Notes: a model not told the origin generated them from the letters alone. Shown: positions 26,416-35,626, counted from the first letter of the stretch. The stretch: DNA of 64,000 nucleotides from Moduliflexus sp964602655 (GCA_964602655.1 CAZRSF010000031.1:1-64000); one strand, 5' to 3'. A program made the numbers and translations.

Positions 26416-29280
26416 TCATCTCCATTTGCAAACGATTATCTCAATGTCACAATCTGAAAATATTGCTTCAATCATTTCACGAACTCTCTCCCATTGCAAT
26501 TTATCAAGACCACATCCAATTTTCGGCATCGCAAGTTGTTTTATTTTGTGTGTGATGATCAACTTTTTCATTTCAAGTAAAGATGATTCAAGCGTTTTAT
26601 ACGTTGGCTTTCCTGAACTTTTTGATTTTGTAATAAGGTTAAAGACTCTTCCAACAAGGACGCATGTTCCTGGACTTGCATCGTCATTTAGATGTTTTAA
26701 TTTTTCTTGTAATCCAAACCTTTTCTGAAATTCTAAGGCAATACCAGCCCCAAGTCTAAAATCAGAAGCGATACAATGTGCGAAATAATACGATGAATCC
26801 ATCGTAAATAAATCTTGCTCTATTTCTCGATACTGCATACGCTTAATGAGTTTCACCTCATCTTGCACATGCTCAATCTGTTCGGCAGTTTCCTTGTTCA
26901 ATTCTAATTGCTTTCGGTGAGATTCCGAAGGGGCTAAAATTGTCTCCTCTGCTTGCTCTGCGTTGGGTTCGTCCGGTTTCTTGTCGTCTTTTCCCGCAGA
27001 GGAGGATGACGTGACCCATTTTGGCAGCCATTCTGAAAGTATCGAACTTGATTTCTCAGGTTGCGCAATTTTAGAGTTGCCTAATTGTTCGTTGTCCTTG
27101 GTTGGAGAAGAGGATTGCGTTGTTCCCTTTTGCCACCAATGGATTCCAGTCTCTATAATTCCACCAATTTTGACTGTCCATGTTTCTTGCAATTCACGCT
27201 CAATCTGTTCGGCGGTTTCCTTGCTTAATCCTAATTGTTTCCGGTGAGATTCCAATATGTCGCGCTCTTGCGGGCTGATTTGCAAATCCGCATGAAAAGA
27301 GCTAAACAGCGTTTTATAGGCTTCGATGGCCTCGCGTTGCAAAATCACGTCAATCGCGTCGCCGACTTCAACCATATTTTGATACCGATCTTTCTGCTGT
27401 TTCTGCGTGCATTTTTTGACAATCGCGGCGATTTCAGCAGGAACGGTTTTCGGCAGCGCGGGCAGCGGCACGTAACAATGGCCGTGCATGCTTTCCATCG
27501 TTTCGCCGGAAAAGGGCAGGGTATTCGTCAGCAAGTGATACGCTAAAATTCCGAACCCATAGACATCCGTGCATTCGCAAATTTTGCCGAATGCCGTCAC
27601 GAACTGCTCTGGCGCGGCATACAGCCACGTGCCATAAAATTCGCCCTTTTGCGTGGTGATCGTGTTGTCCTCCATGCGTTTGGCAATGCCGAAATCGATC
27701 AGCGTCAATTGGCCGTCATGCACGATAATATTTTGCGGCTTGATGTCGCGATGAATGATCTTTTGCGCGTGCGCATGATGCAGCGCCGCCGCTAACTGGC
27801 GCAGCAGGCGCAACGCCTCAATCGGTTTGAACGCGCCCTGTTCGTTCAGCACATCATGCAGCGTGCGACCGCGAATAAATTCCATTTCGATAAAAAAGTC
27901 GCCGTCTTTGCTCCGCCCCATATCGAACACCTGCGCGAATTGCCGCCCTCCCGCCTGTCCGAGCCGTCCCATAATTTTCCCTTCAGCCAGAAAGCGGGCG
28001 ATAATATTCGTATTGTTCCGATGCTTCGGCGACAAGACTTTCAAGACCGCAATCCCGTCAGTATGGCATTTTCGGACTTTATACACTTCCGCCATGCCGC
28101 CGCTGCCGAGATGCTCCAATTGTTCATAGCAATCCCACACGCTGAAATCTTTCGCCAAAAAATCCTTCGCATGAACGTTTATCTGCTCTGCGTGAGCGCC
28201 TAATAAGAGAATCAATTCATTATGAACAAACTGCATGATTTCTTCGGCTTTCTCATCTATACGTCCCCGATTCTTTTGGCCTTCTGATGTAATTTGTTCT
28301 TTAACTTCTTCAAGTTCTGTATTCAGCCATTTTTGAAATTCGTCAAAATGTTCGGAAAGTTCTGCGCTAATCAAGCTGAAACTCTCTCGCATTTCTTGCA
28401 CGTCTGATTCGATACGTTGCCAGGCGGCGGCGTTCTGTTCTGAGCGTTTGAACGCGATCTCGTATTGTTGGCTGCGTCGTTCCATTTTATCCAGCTTTTC
28501 GGCAATAGGCGTCATGTCGGAGAATTTTCGCGCCTGCTTCAATTCATCCAATTTCGTTTCCATGCCGCTGATTTGTTGCTGCAATTTGCCGAATTCCTGT
28601 TTTGCCCGTTCCGTGTTGGCGAGCAGTTGCTGGCGGTCGAAATGCGCTAACACGCTTTTGACACGCTCGTTGCTTTTGATTTCTTCTTCGAAATAAAAGA
28701 CGACGCCGTCATACAACATGCCGCTCCCGCTTTCCGCAAAAAACAGCGCATCCAAAAACAGCGTATCGAATTGCTGCGTTTTTTCCAACTCGCTGCGCAA
28801 TCCGCGTTTGGTCAATTCGCGCTGTTGGCGCATAATGTCCGCATCGGTCACGAATCGCAGGTTATACAGCAGGTTGGCGACATCTTCGGTCGGCACGTCG
28901 TGAAACTTGAAGGTCTTAAGAAATTGATCCAATCTCTTGCATTGTTCTTTGCCGGTCTGACGGAGTTGTTCGGCTTTCGAGGCATCATTGCCGCAAAACG
29001 GCTTGACATAGCGCGTTTGAATCGTTTCCGCAAATTCGCGGATCAATTTCGGCGGCGTGAATTGCATTTGCCGCGTCCACCAATCGTCCGGCGCTAATCC
29101 CAAGCCGAGCGCCGTCGGCGTTTTGCAAAACGCCTGCTGCAACGCCCGCTGCACGTCATGATTTCCTTGTGTGTAATTTTTCCATGTCTGCAACACGGCA
29201 TCAGTCGCTTTTTGCCCATAAAAATTCTTGAGCGTTTCACCGACAAAAATTGCGAACAACGTTTCGATCACCATACACAT
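26416..29280 (-). CDS. Hanks-type Ser/Thr protein kinase fused to TARG1-like macrodomain
   Basis: 954 residues; start ATG 29280, or 29274 two codons later. Residues 1-220 are a helical N-terminal domain of unknown type; 220-375 is coiled coil; 383-655 is a complete kinase: glycine loop LGSGGM (391-396), Lys414, HRDIKPQN (510-517), DFG (529-531), APE (556-558). A linker holds two copies of a helical unit (SHRKQLGLSKETAEQIE, ~678 and ~787). Residues 826-953 are a macrodomain of the OARD1/TARG1 type: YYFAHCIASD, LGAGIALEF, LITK, KPTY (891-894) and GCGLD (922-926), with the equivalents of the TARG1 catalytic Lys and Asp kept. TARG1 enzymes remove ADP-ribose from glutamate or DNA. No transmembrane helix, so probably cytosolic. 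Confidence 0.92.
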   Translation of the reverse strand: MCMVIETLFAIFVGETLKNFYGQKATDAVLQTWKNYTQGNHDVQRALQQAFCKTPTALGLGLAPDDWWTRQMQFTPPKLIREFAETIQTRYVKPFCGNDASKAEQLRQTGKEQCKRLDQFLKTFKFHDVPTEDVANLLYNLRFVTDADIMRQQRELTKRGLRSELEKTQQFDTLFLDALFFAESGSGMLYDGVVFYFEEEIKSNERVKSVLAHFDRQQLLANTERAKQEFGKLQQQISGMETKLDELKQARKFSDMTPIAEKLDKMERRSQQYEIAFKRSEQNAAAWQRIESDVQEMRESFSLISAELSEHFDEFQKWLNTELEEVKEQITSEGQKNRGRIDEKAEEIMQFVHNELILLLGAHAEQINVHAKDFLAKDFSVWDCYEQLEHLGSGGMAEVYKVRKCHTDGIAVLKVLSPKHRNNTNIIARFLAEGKIMGRLGQAGGRQFAQVFDMGRSKDGDFFIEMEFIRGRTLHDVLNEQGAFKPIEALRLLRQLAAALHHAHAQKIIHRDIKPQNIIVHDGQLTLIDFGIAKRMEDNTITTQKGEFYGTWLYAAPEQFVTAFGKICECTDVYGFGILAYHLLTNTLPFSGETMESMHGHCYVPLPALPKTVPAEIAAIVKKCTQKQQKDRYQNMVEVGDAIDVILQREAIEAYKTLFSSFHADLQISPQERDILESHRKQLGLSKETAEQIERELQETWTVKIGGIIETGIHWWQKGTTQSSSPTKDNEQLGNSKIAQPEKSSSILSEWLPKWVTSSSSAGKDDKKPDEPNAEQAEETILAPSESHRKQLELNKETAEQIEHVQDEVKLIKRMQYREIEQDLFTMDSSYYFAHCIASDFRLGAGIALEFQKRFGLQEKLKHLNDDASPGTCVLVGRVFNLITKSKSSGKPTYKTLESSLLEMKKLIITHKIKQLAMPKIGCGLDKLQWERVREMIEAIFSDCDIEIIVCKWR

Positions 29281-29560
29281 TCGAAACAGCGGAAATGAAC
29301 CTGAACGTCATCTCGACCGTTTCCCAATAATTGCTTTTGCATAACAACAATCCGGGATGATAAAGAAAATAAACAAACCATAGAGAAACGCCGATTGAAT
29401 GCAAGAGAATAATGCGATGAAAATCTCAAGAAAACAACCTCTATTTATCGTCAAATAAAAATGGCCGGACTACACGCAAACCGCTGACTTACGGCTCCAA
29501 TCTGACGTTAAACGAGCTTTCCCAAGCACAATCAATGGAGAAGCGTTCATGATCCATGTC

Positions 29561-29821
29561 TCAGGCATATCCGGCTTCCTGTAATATTTCGTCTGCGGAA
29601 TATTGGAACGGCGACACGCGCCAGCGCGATAACGCAAGCAGAAAATCTTCTCGTGTCATATCCGCAATTTCAGCGGCTTTTTCCTGTGAAATCATGCCGA
29701 TTTCATACCATTTTACTGCTGCCGCAAGGCGCATCTGCCGCGAAAATTCTTCTGGCGTGGCCTTGAAGGTTGAAAAGATTTCAACCGGAAACGTGAATTG
29801 AATGGTTTGAGTGGCAATCAT
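29561..29821 (-). CDS. UPF0175-family small protein (likely antitoxin-type)
   Basis: An 86-residue protein whose middle (PEEFSRQMRLAAAVKWYEIGMISQEKAAEIADMTREDFL) is the UPF0175 signature, a helix-turn-helix-like domain common in small toxin-antitoxin-like loci. Its ATG overlaps the stop of the lipoprotein gene by four bases, so it is translated after that gene; a dedicated toxin partner is not seen. The ~280 bases between it and the kinase gene start hold no gene and probably contain the kinase promoter. Confidence 0.8.
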   Translation of the reverse strand: MIATQTIQFTFPVEIFSTFKATPEEFSRQMRLAAAVKWYEIGMISQEKAAEIADMTREDFLLALSRWRVSPFQYSADEILQEAGYA

Positions 29822-31437
29822 CTATTCTCCTTCACATCCGAAGACTGTAATTTCATGTAATCAAAACGTACCGTAAAATCGGCTTCTTCGGTAAAATGTC
29901 CGATCTTGAAATACGCGCCATCTGACATGTGAATCATGACCGTATCGTTTTCGTCAACCGGGATGCCTGCGTCTTCGATTGTGAAGGCATATTGTTTGAC
30001 TGCCGCATCGTTGACATTGTCATACGGGATGTTTTCAAGAACTGAATATTCGACAGATGAATTCGGATGAAACAGGATTGAGCCTTGTTTCGTTCTTTTC
30101 AAGAGAAAATAAAATCCAACAGCGGCGTCATAGGTAAAAATTGGTGCTCCTTCCGGTAATTTCGGAAGTAATACCTCATTTAACGGAGAAACTCCTCCTT
30201 TTGCCATCACAAGAAGCGAATCATCATCTATCATCTTGCCTGCGGACGGCTCAAATCCTTGAAGAAATCCAATTGCGGCAGAGGTAAACGTCTCTTTCGT
30301 GATATGGAGCGTAAAGACTTGTCTCTCGATGCCGCCACGCCCATCATCCACCACTACAACAACCGTATGTCGTCCGATTTGATCTTCGCGTGGTTCCCAT
30401 GCAATATTTCCGAATGTTTCGTCAATCGTCATGCCTTCTGGAAATTGCGAAAGGCGATACGTCAGGCGATCTCCGTCAGGGTCTTTTGCCGCGACATGAT
30501 AGGCATAGTTTTTGGTTCGATGCTGGTCTGGTTGCGTAAATATACGAGGCGGACGATTCTGGCGCGTATCAAATACGGCGATAACGGTTACATTCTCTTT
30601 CACTGGCGAGAACAGAGTCGTTTCTCGTCCATTGACAAGCCATCGCGCAAATTGCGACCGCGAATCCGCAACCGCATGTAATGTAAGGTTGGTTCCTGCT
30701 GTGTAGCGTCCTGTGCAATCGTAGCCGCAATTGATGCTGTCGCCGCGTACCGTTCCTGCCCCCGTTCCGCTTTTGGTGACGCTCAATATATAGCAGTCGG
30801 GCGATGATTCCTCGCACGTCCCATTCGCCGCATTCTCGTTTTCTTCCCAGTGTACCGCAAGATTCGACGCCGACAGATATGAGGGAAACGGATCGCCGAC
30901 CACTTTGTTATTGACTGTCCAACTTGTATGAACGTACCCGGGTTTGGGAAGGCATTTTATGATGATGCCAACGCGATTATTGTATCGTTCTCGACAGAAG
31001 GAAGCGGAATCTTCAGAACCGCAGAGAATCCCTGTGCCAAGCTCACCGAAGGGGCCATACACATTACATCCCTCGCTTGGAGTAAATCGAACCTCATACG
31101 TGTCGTTCACTCGAATGACATGAACTCGGTGAAATAGGATGCCCTCCCGGTTTTCAATCTGAAGTTGAATGGTGTAGTCTCCGGTTTTTTGAAACATCTG
31201 AAGCAACGGTCTCAGTTCTGATGCGGATAGCGTCTCATGACCATCAATGCTCCAAGTCATTTTTTTTATGGCACACCCCTCCGAAATCGTCGGGGTAAAC
31301 GTCACATTCGTGAATGTCGCGTATGTCTTGTCATCATCTGACGGCGATCCGCTAAAATCCACCGAACAGGCCAACAGATGATCCTGGAACAAGATGATTC
31401 CGATTCCGACGCAGAATAGCATGATAAAATTTTTCAT
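29818..31437 (-). CDS. Secreted lipoprotein with Ig/cadherin-like repeats
   Basis: 539 residues with a signal peptide ending in a lipobox-like LLAC (Cys at residue 24), so probably lipid-anchored outside the inner membrane. Residues ~30-110 look like a PKD/Ig-type fold, ~215-295 like a Cys-containing repeat (CGYDCTGRYTAGTNLTLHAVAD with ARWLVNG, typical of InlB/Listeria-Bacteroides-like modules), and ~300-390 like a putative-Ig/cadherin domain (YHVAAKDPDGDRLTYRL, DQIGRHTVVVVVDDGRGG). The rest (~400-530) resembles a further beta sandwich. Likely an adhesin or surface-binding protein; ligand unknown. The coupling with a UPF0175 gene is unusual. Confidence 0.75.
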   Translation of the reverse strand: MKNFIMLFCVGIGIILFQDHLLACSVDFSGSPSDDDKTYATFTNVTFTPTISEGCAIKKMTWSIDGHETLSASELRPLLQMFQKTGDYTIQLQIENREGILFHRVHVIRVNDTYEVRFTPSEGCNVYGPFGELGTGILCGSEDSASFCRERYNNRVGIIIKCLPKPGYVHTSWTVNNKVVGDPFPSYLSASNLAVHWEENENAANGTCEESSPDCYILSVTKSGTGAGTVRGDSINCGYDCTGRYTAGTNLTLHAVADSRSQFARWLVNGRETTLFSPVKENVTVIAVFDTRQNRPPRIFTQPDQHRTKNYAYHVAAKDPDGDRLTYRLSQFPEGMTIDETFGNIAWEPREDQIGRHTVVVVVDDGRGGIERQVFTLHITKETFTSAAIGFLQGFEPSAGKMIDDDSLLVMAKGGVSPLNEVLLPKLPEGAPIFTYDAAVGFYFLLKRTKQGSILFHPNSSVEYSVLENIPYDNVNDAAVKQYAFTIEDAGIPVDENDTVMIHMSDGAYFKIGHFTEEADFTVRFDYMKLQSSDVKENR

Positions 31438-31569
31438 GAGCAGCCTCCTCTCTTTCTTATTTCAATAAAAAAATTTCCAGTTTCCGGCGTTTCATAGATG
31501 ATGCTGTCACCTGTTAAACGCTGCTCTCATCAACTCCGCGAGTAGATCATACTGCTCGCCTTTATCCAC

Positions 31570-31809
31570 CTATTTCAGAATCGAGTACACCTCTTCCGCG
31601 TCATAAACGTTCAGTCCCCATGCCACATCCTCCAGCGCCGCTTGATATTGCCGTTCCGCTAACTCGACCCAATCAATCCCAATCGCATCAATCGCTTCTG
31701 CGCGAGGAATTTCATGCCGGAGATATTGTCCTGACACATATTCCCGCCACAATTGCCGCAATCCGACCTGGAACACTTGCGTCAAAATTTCCGCTTCCGG
31801 TTTTCGCAT
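31570..31809 (-). CDS. Small hypothetical protein, possibly truncated by frameshift
   Basis: 79 residues beginning MRKPEAEIL and ending in a helical stretch. In the frame upstream of 31809 the codons read NTILTAA directly before MRKPEAEIL, while an ATG (31861, MIETQRIDNT) lies in a different frame. The original protein may have started at 31861 with a later one-base indel. It looks like a DNA-binding antitoxin-type protein but I cannot assign a family. Low-to-moderate confidence that it is expressed. Confidence 0.45.
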   Translation of the reverse strand: MRKPEAEILTQVFQVGLRQLWREYVSGQYLRHEIPRAEAIDAIGIDWVELAERQYQAALEDVAWGLNVYDAEEVYSILK

Positions 31810-31955
31810 CGCGGCCGTCAGAATAGTGTTGCGTGTTGTCTATCCGTTGCGTTTCGATCATGCGCACCCTCCTAATAATTATTGTCGAATGTTCATCCCC
31901 AAAATGATTACTTGAAGGAACAATGTCAAGGAAAAAGCTGTTTTCACGGTAGCGC

Positions 31956-33194
31956 CTATTTTTTCAGGCCGCGTATCGCTTGAATGCGTTGCAACACCGG
32001 CGGATGCGAGTAGGTCAGGGCGACGTGGAACGGGTGCGGCGTCAGGTTCGACAGGTTTTTCACGGAGAGCGTTTTCAGCGCGGTCACGAACGGCTCGGCG
32101 TCGGGCGTGGTTTCGATGGCGAAGCGGTCGGCTTCGTATTCATTGCGGCGCGAGAGGTAGTTCATGGCGAGAGAGATCACCAATTCGAACGGGCTGTATA
32201 ACATGCCGAAAAAAATCAGCCCGGCGTAAATCGAAGGCTGCTTGACGTAAAAGGCGTCGAATAAGCCCTGATGACCGAGAAAGATGGAGAGCAGAAACAG
32301 CATGACGCCGCTGTGGGCGATGCTGATGAGCATTCCTTGCAAAATATGTTTTTTCTTGTAATGCCCGATTTCATGCGCCAGGATCGCGACCAATTCCGGC
32401 ACTGTGTGGGCGGCGATCAGGGTATCGAACAGCGCGATCCGTTTATGTTTGCCGAATCCGGTGAAAAAGGCATTGCTTTTGGTGGAGCGTTTCGAGCCAT
32501 CCATGACGAACAGATTGTCCAACGGGAAATCGGCGCGGCGGGCATACGCTATGATGCTTTCCCGCAATTCTCCATCTTCCAGCGGCGTGAATTTGTTGAA
32601 GAGCGGCATGATCCAGGTGGGCGCGATGAATTGCAGAAAGAGCGTGACGAGAGTCAGCGCGATCCAGCAATAGAGCCAGGCGAGCGTCCCAGCATATTCG
32701 AAAAAGGCTAAGACGCCCGCGAGAATCGGCACGCCGATCACGACGCCGAGTCCCAAACCTTTCAACAAATCGGTCACGAACACGAGCGGCGTGGTTTTGT
32801 TGAAGCCGAAACGTTCTTCGATGACAAAGGTGTCGTAGATGGTGAACGGCAGCGAAAGAAGCGTTCTGACGATGACTAACAACCCGATGTAGAGGATACC
32901 GGTCACGATTGATGAGAATCCCCAGCCGCGAACAATCTGATCGAGCCATTGGAAACCTCCGGCAAACCAGAAAATCAGCGAAACGGCAAGATTGAACGTA
33001 GAAGTCAGAAAACCGAAACGTGTGTTGACGCGAGTGTATTCCTGCGATTGGCGGTATTTTTCAGCGTCATAAACCCCTTCGAATTCAGCGGGAATGCGGT
33101 CGGTCAGAGCGCGAAGATTCAGCCAGTCGGCAGCAAGGTCAAGCAGGAAACTGATGAGAATCGTGGCAAGAATAACGAGAGCGTAACTGTTCAT
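31956..33194 (-). CDS. M48 family membrane metalloprotease (Ste24/CAAX prenyl protease type)
   Basis: 412 residues with about seven transmembrane helices (first at ~3-23). The zinc site HEIGH is in VAILAHEIGHYKKKH and a distal Glu is in SRRNEYEADRFA. FVMDGSKRSTKSNAFFTGFGKHKRIALFDTL is the Ste24 signature. Bacterial members act in membrane protein quality control. The N-terminal IPAEFEGVYDAEKYRQSQEYT segment also fits Ste24. Stand-alone gene. Confidence 0.94.
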   Translation of the reverse strand: MNSYALVILATILISFLLDLAADWLNLRALTDRIPAEFEGVYDAEKYRQSQEYTRVNTRFGFLTSTFNLAVSLIFWFAGGFQWLDQIVRGWGFSSIVTGILYIGLLVIVRTLLSLPFTIYDTFVIEERFGFNKTTPLVFVTDLLKGLGLGVVIGVPILAGVLAFFEYAGTLAWLYCWIALTLVTLFLQFIAPTWIMPLFNKFTPLEDGELRESIIAYARRADFPLDNLFVMDGSKRSTKSNAFFTGFGKHKRIALFDTLIAAHTVPELVAILAHEIGHYKKKHILQGMLISIAHSGVMLFLLSIFLGHQGLFDAFYVKQPSIYAGLIFFGMLYSPFELVISLAMNYLSRRNEYEADRFAIETTPDAEPFVTALKTLSVKNLSNLTPHPFHVALTYSHPPVLQRIQAIRGLKK

Positions 33195-33215
33195 AGGATA
33201 ACCGCAATGAGTTGT

Positions 33216-33300
33216 AACCCTGCCAGGGTTTCGAACCCTAACAGGGTTGAATGGTTAGAGACAAAAGAAGCAGTCAGACACGTTCAACGCGTCTGACTGC
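33216..33300. repeat. Pair of adjacent palindromes (CCCTG and GTCAGACAC families)
   Basis: Two hairpins in series: 33216-33248 (AACCCTGCCAGGGTTTCG core) and 33270-33300 (GCAGTCAGACACG with one mismatch in the arm, loop TTCAA). The same two families are adjacent again, in opposite order, at 43074-43150. They separate the Ste24 and PilZ genes. Confidence 0.8.
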
Positions 33301-33324
33301 CATTGGTGTTGATTCGGCCTGCCA

Positions 33325-33684
33325 TCAGATATCTTCGGCTGCGCCTGCTTCAGTGTATGTGTTCAGGACTTCCGCCAGACGCTGCAATTTATCTTCTGGC
33401 ACGTCTAAAAATTGTAATCCCACGTCATACTGGGCGGTTTCGCCTTCCGGCAGCGGGCGCTGCCAGACGATTTTGGCGATGAAGGTCAGGATTTCGTCAT
33501 CCGGCAGCAACAGTTCGATTTCCAGGCGTTTGCCGACGCGCAGTTTATCGTTGCTGAAGATGCGGATGCCTCCTAAGCCGATGTTCACCAACTGACGGCG
33601 CGTCGAAAAAAACGGCGCGGAACGGTAACAAATCGGAGCTTTGAAACGCGGAAATTCACGGCGGTTTGCATTATCGTCAATCAT
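33325..33684 (-). CDS. PilZ-domain protein
   Basis: 119 residues from ATG 33684, which has GGGAGGAG upstream; the longer frame overlaps the preceding gene. PilZ signatures are RREFPRF (RxxxR c-di-GMP motif partly kept as RREFPRF) and NIGLGGIRIFS (D/NxSxxG motif with Gly in the Ser position), then the strand pattern LEIELLLPDDEILTFIAKIVWQR and VGLQFLDV. It probably binds c-di-GMP or is a degenerate PilZ. It follows a gene of unknown family on the same strand. Confidence 0.85.
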   Translation of the reverse strand: MIDDNANRREFPRFKAPICYRSAPFFSTRRQLVNIGLGGIRIFSNDKLRVGKRLEIELLLPDDEILTFIAKIVWQRPLPEGETAQYDVGLQFLDVPEDKLQRLAEVLNTYTEAGAAEDI

Positions 33685-33706
33685 GATCTCCTCCCACGAG
33701 AGCGCA

Positions 33707-34426
33707 TTAGCGTGATAAGACGGGCGCATATTCGTCGAAATACGCGCTGAACAATGGACGCAATTCTTGCAACGGTTCCTCAAGGATACCGAGAAACGTC
33801 ATGGCATAAATATCTAATTGGACAAGCGCATCAACAGAAGAATCCTGGGCGCTGGCAGCAATAAACCGTTCCGCAATCGAGGCGTTGACCGTATGAATAT
33901 TCTCATAAATTCGGGACAGGCCGGTCAGGTTCAAATCAACCGACTTTCCGTCTTTATGCAGAAAATATTGCGCCATAAAATACATGGACACCGACCGATA
34001 CATCGTCTCGGAAGCGTTGGCGAGCGGCACGTGAAAACGCGCCATCGGCTTGAAATAGGCGGCATGCGGGCAGCCGCTCAACGGCATCACCAGCCCCATC
34101 AGCGAGCCGAACGCCGCTTGCAGGCTCGTCTCTTGCGTCATCTTGCGCTCGGCGGTGACGACTTCAAGATGCACTTTATGATACGGCAGAAACGGGCCGA
34201 TTTGTTTGATGATATTGACCTGATTAGCCGCTAACGGGCAATACGGGTGTCGAACGCTGTCGAGCGGGCAGTGCGGACACTGATGGAACGTCAGGCGCGT
34301 CCAGTCCGGCAGCGAATCGGGAAGATGGTTGATCAATTCCATCGTCGCCAAATCAATCTCTAAAAGAAACATGGTTTGCGACTGATCGGGAAAGGTCAAA
34401 TAATAGGAAATTGACTGCGTCTTCAT
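33707..34426 (-). CDS. Conserved hypothetical protein with Cys-rich cluster (possibly DUF6901-like)
   Basis: 239 residues, soluble. The N-terminal 35 residues form strands (YYLTFPDQSQTMFLLEIDL) and are followed by a Cys cluster CPHCPLDSVRHPYCPLA (~49-65) that could bind a metal. The rest is helical, with a SGCPHAAYFKPMARFHVP segment. It sits 22 bases upstream of the PilZ gene on the same strand, so the two are probably one transcript in c-di-GMP or surface signalling. I am not certain of the family name. Confidence 0.65.
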   Translation of the reverse strand: MKTQSISYYLTFPDQSQTMFLLEIDLATMELINHLPDSLPDWTRLTFHQCPHCPLDSVRHPYCPLAANQVNIIKQIGPFLPYHKVHLEVVTAERKMTQETSLQAAFGSLMGLVMPLSGCPHAAYFKPMARFHVPLANASETMYRSVSMYFMAQYFLHKDGKSVDLNLTGLSRIYENIHTVNASIAERFIAASAQDSSVDALVQLDIYAMTFLGILEEPLQELRPLFSAYFDEYAPVLSR

Positions 34427-34606
34427 CTACCAACCCCTCATGACAGGACACCTTGACAGTTCGAAATCTCGGAACGGATGCTGCTTCGAGTCTGTGCGCA
34501 ACTTTACTATGGATTTGCGATTTCTGTCAATAGAAAATAATGAATGGGAAATATTGATGGAATCGGAAGGTCGCATCGGATTTGCGTCCCCGCGAATGCT
34601 GCGAGA

Positions 34607-34634
34607 GGAGCGCAAAAACTTGCGTTTGCGCTCC
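34607..34634 (-). terminator. Hairpin downstream of ABC exporter operon
   Basis: Arms GGAGCGCAAA (34607-34616) and TTTGCGCTCC (34625-34634) with an 8-base loop, 10 bases past the ATPase stop on the minus strand. It probably ends the exporter transcript. The remaining ~180 bases to the next gene show nothing else. Confidence 0.6.
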
Positions 34635-34644
34635 CGATATCGAT

Positions 34645-35625
34645 CTAATGATATAACTCTTTGATCACGCGCTCAATCGGCAATTCCTGAATCGAGAGGT
34701 CGCGGATATTACTGCCGTTGATGCGCTGAATGAATTGATTCAGCGGCAAGAGCGCGACATCGAGTTCGATTTCGGCCTCATGCCGTGAATGTGCGTGCAG
34801 CACGGTCAATCCCTCGCCCTGCAAATCGGTCGGAAGCGGCTGATGCGTGGCGATGCGGATGATTTTTTTCTGCCCCAAATGACCTTTCAGCGCATTCATG
34901 CTGTCATTAAACACAATCTGGCCGTGATTGATGACGAGGACGCGCTTGGCTAAATGTTCCACGTCGTCGAGGTCGTGCGTAGTCAGGATAAACGTTTTCC
35001 CCTGCGCGTTTTGCGTCTTGATGAATTCGCGAATCTGCTCTTTGGCGATCACGTCCAGCCCGATGGTCGGCTCGTCCAAGAAGACAATCGGCGGATCGTG
35101 CAGCATCGCCATGATGAATTCGCATTTCATCCGCTCGCCGAGCGATAGATTCCGCGTCGGCTTGCGAATCACCTCTTCCGCGCCCAGCATGTTCACCATG
35201 CCTTTTAATCGGGCATGAAAATCGCCGGACGGGATGGAGTAAATCGCCTTGTTCATGTAAAACGAATCTATCGGCGGAATATCCCAAATAAGCTGCGACT
35301 TCTGGCCGAATACCGCGCCGATGCAAGCGACATACTGCTTGCGCTGCTTCCAGGGCGTGTAGCCCATGACATCGGCCTCGCCTGACGTGGGAAACAGGAC
35401 GCCGGTCAGGATTTTCAGCGTGGTGGATTTTCCCGCGCCGTTCGGCCCCAAATATCCAAGCAATTCCCCCTGTTCAACCTGAAACGACACCTCTTTGACC
35501 GCATGAATATCCACCCATTTCGGCTTGAATACGCTGAGCAGCGTGTCTTTGAATGTATGACCGCGCTCAATCGAGCGATACGATTTCGTAAGATGTTCAA
35601 CACGAATAATCTTATTTTCCGACAT
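34645..35625 (-). CDS. ABC transporter ATPase (ABC-2 exporter)
   Basis: 326 residues: Walker A GPNGAGKST, Q-loop FGQKSQL, signature LSLGERMK, Walker B IVFLDEPT and switch His in LTTHD. The FKPKWVDIHAVKEVSFQV start and the C-terminal regulatory stretch fit ATPases paired with the DUF990-type ABC-2 permeases. It begins one base after the stop of the upstream permease (start 35625, GGGAGG ribosome site), so the three genes form one operon (permease, permease, ATPase). Substrate unknown; related systems export drugs or glycolipids. Confidence 0.93.
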   Translation of the reverse strand: MSENKIIRVEHLTKSYRSIERGHTFKDTLLSVFKPKWVDIHAVKEVSFQVEQGELLGYLGPNGAGKSTTLKILTGVLFPTSGEADVMGYTPWKQRKQYVACIGAVFGQKSQLIWDIPPIDSFYMNKAIYSIPSGDFHARLKGMVNMLGAEEVIRKPTRNLSLGERMKCEFIMAMLHDPPIVFLDEPTIGLDVIAKEQIREFIKTQNAQGKTFILTTHDLDDVEHLAKRVLVINHGQIVFNDSMNALKGHLGQKKIIRIATHQPLPTDLQGEGLTVLHAHSRHEAEIELDVALLPLNQFIQRINGSNIRDLSIQELPIERVIKELYH

Positions 35626-35626
35626 A

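Noticed and set aside
33230..33240. tRNA T-loop (TTCGAACCC)
   Set aside because: The motif is the centre of a palindrome and no cloverleaf can be built around it; no tRNA or rRNA gene is seen in the window.
34440..34664. 74-codon plus-strand ORF after the DUF6901-like gene
   Set aside because: It runs through the terminator hairpin and into the antisense of the ABC ATPase; no family or ribosome site.
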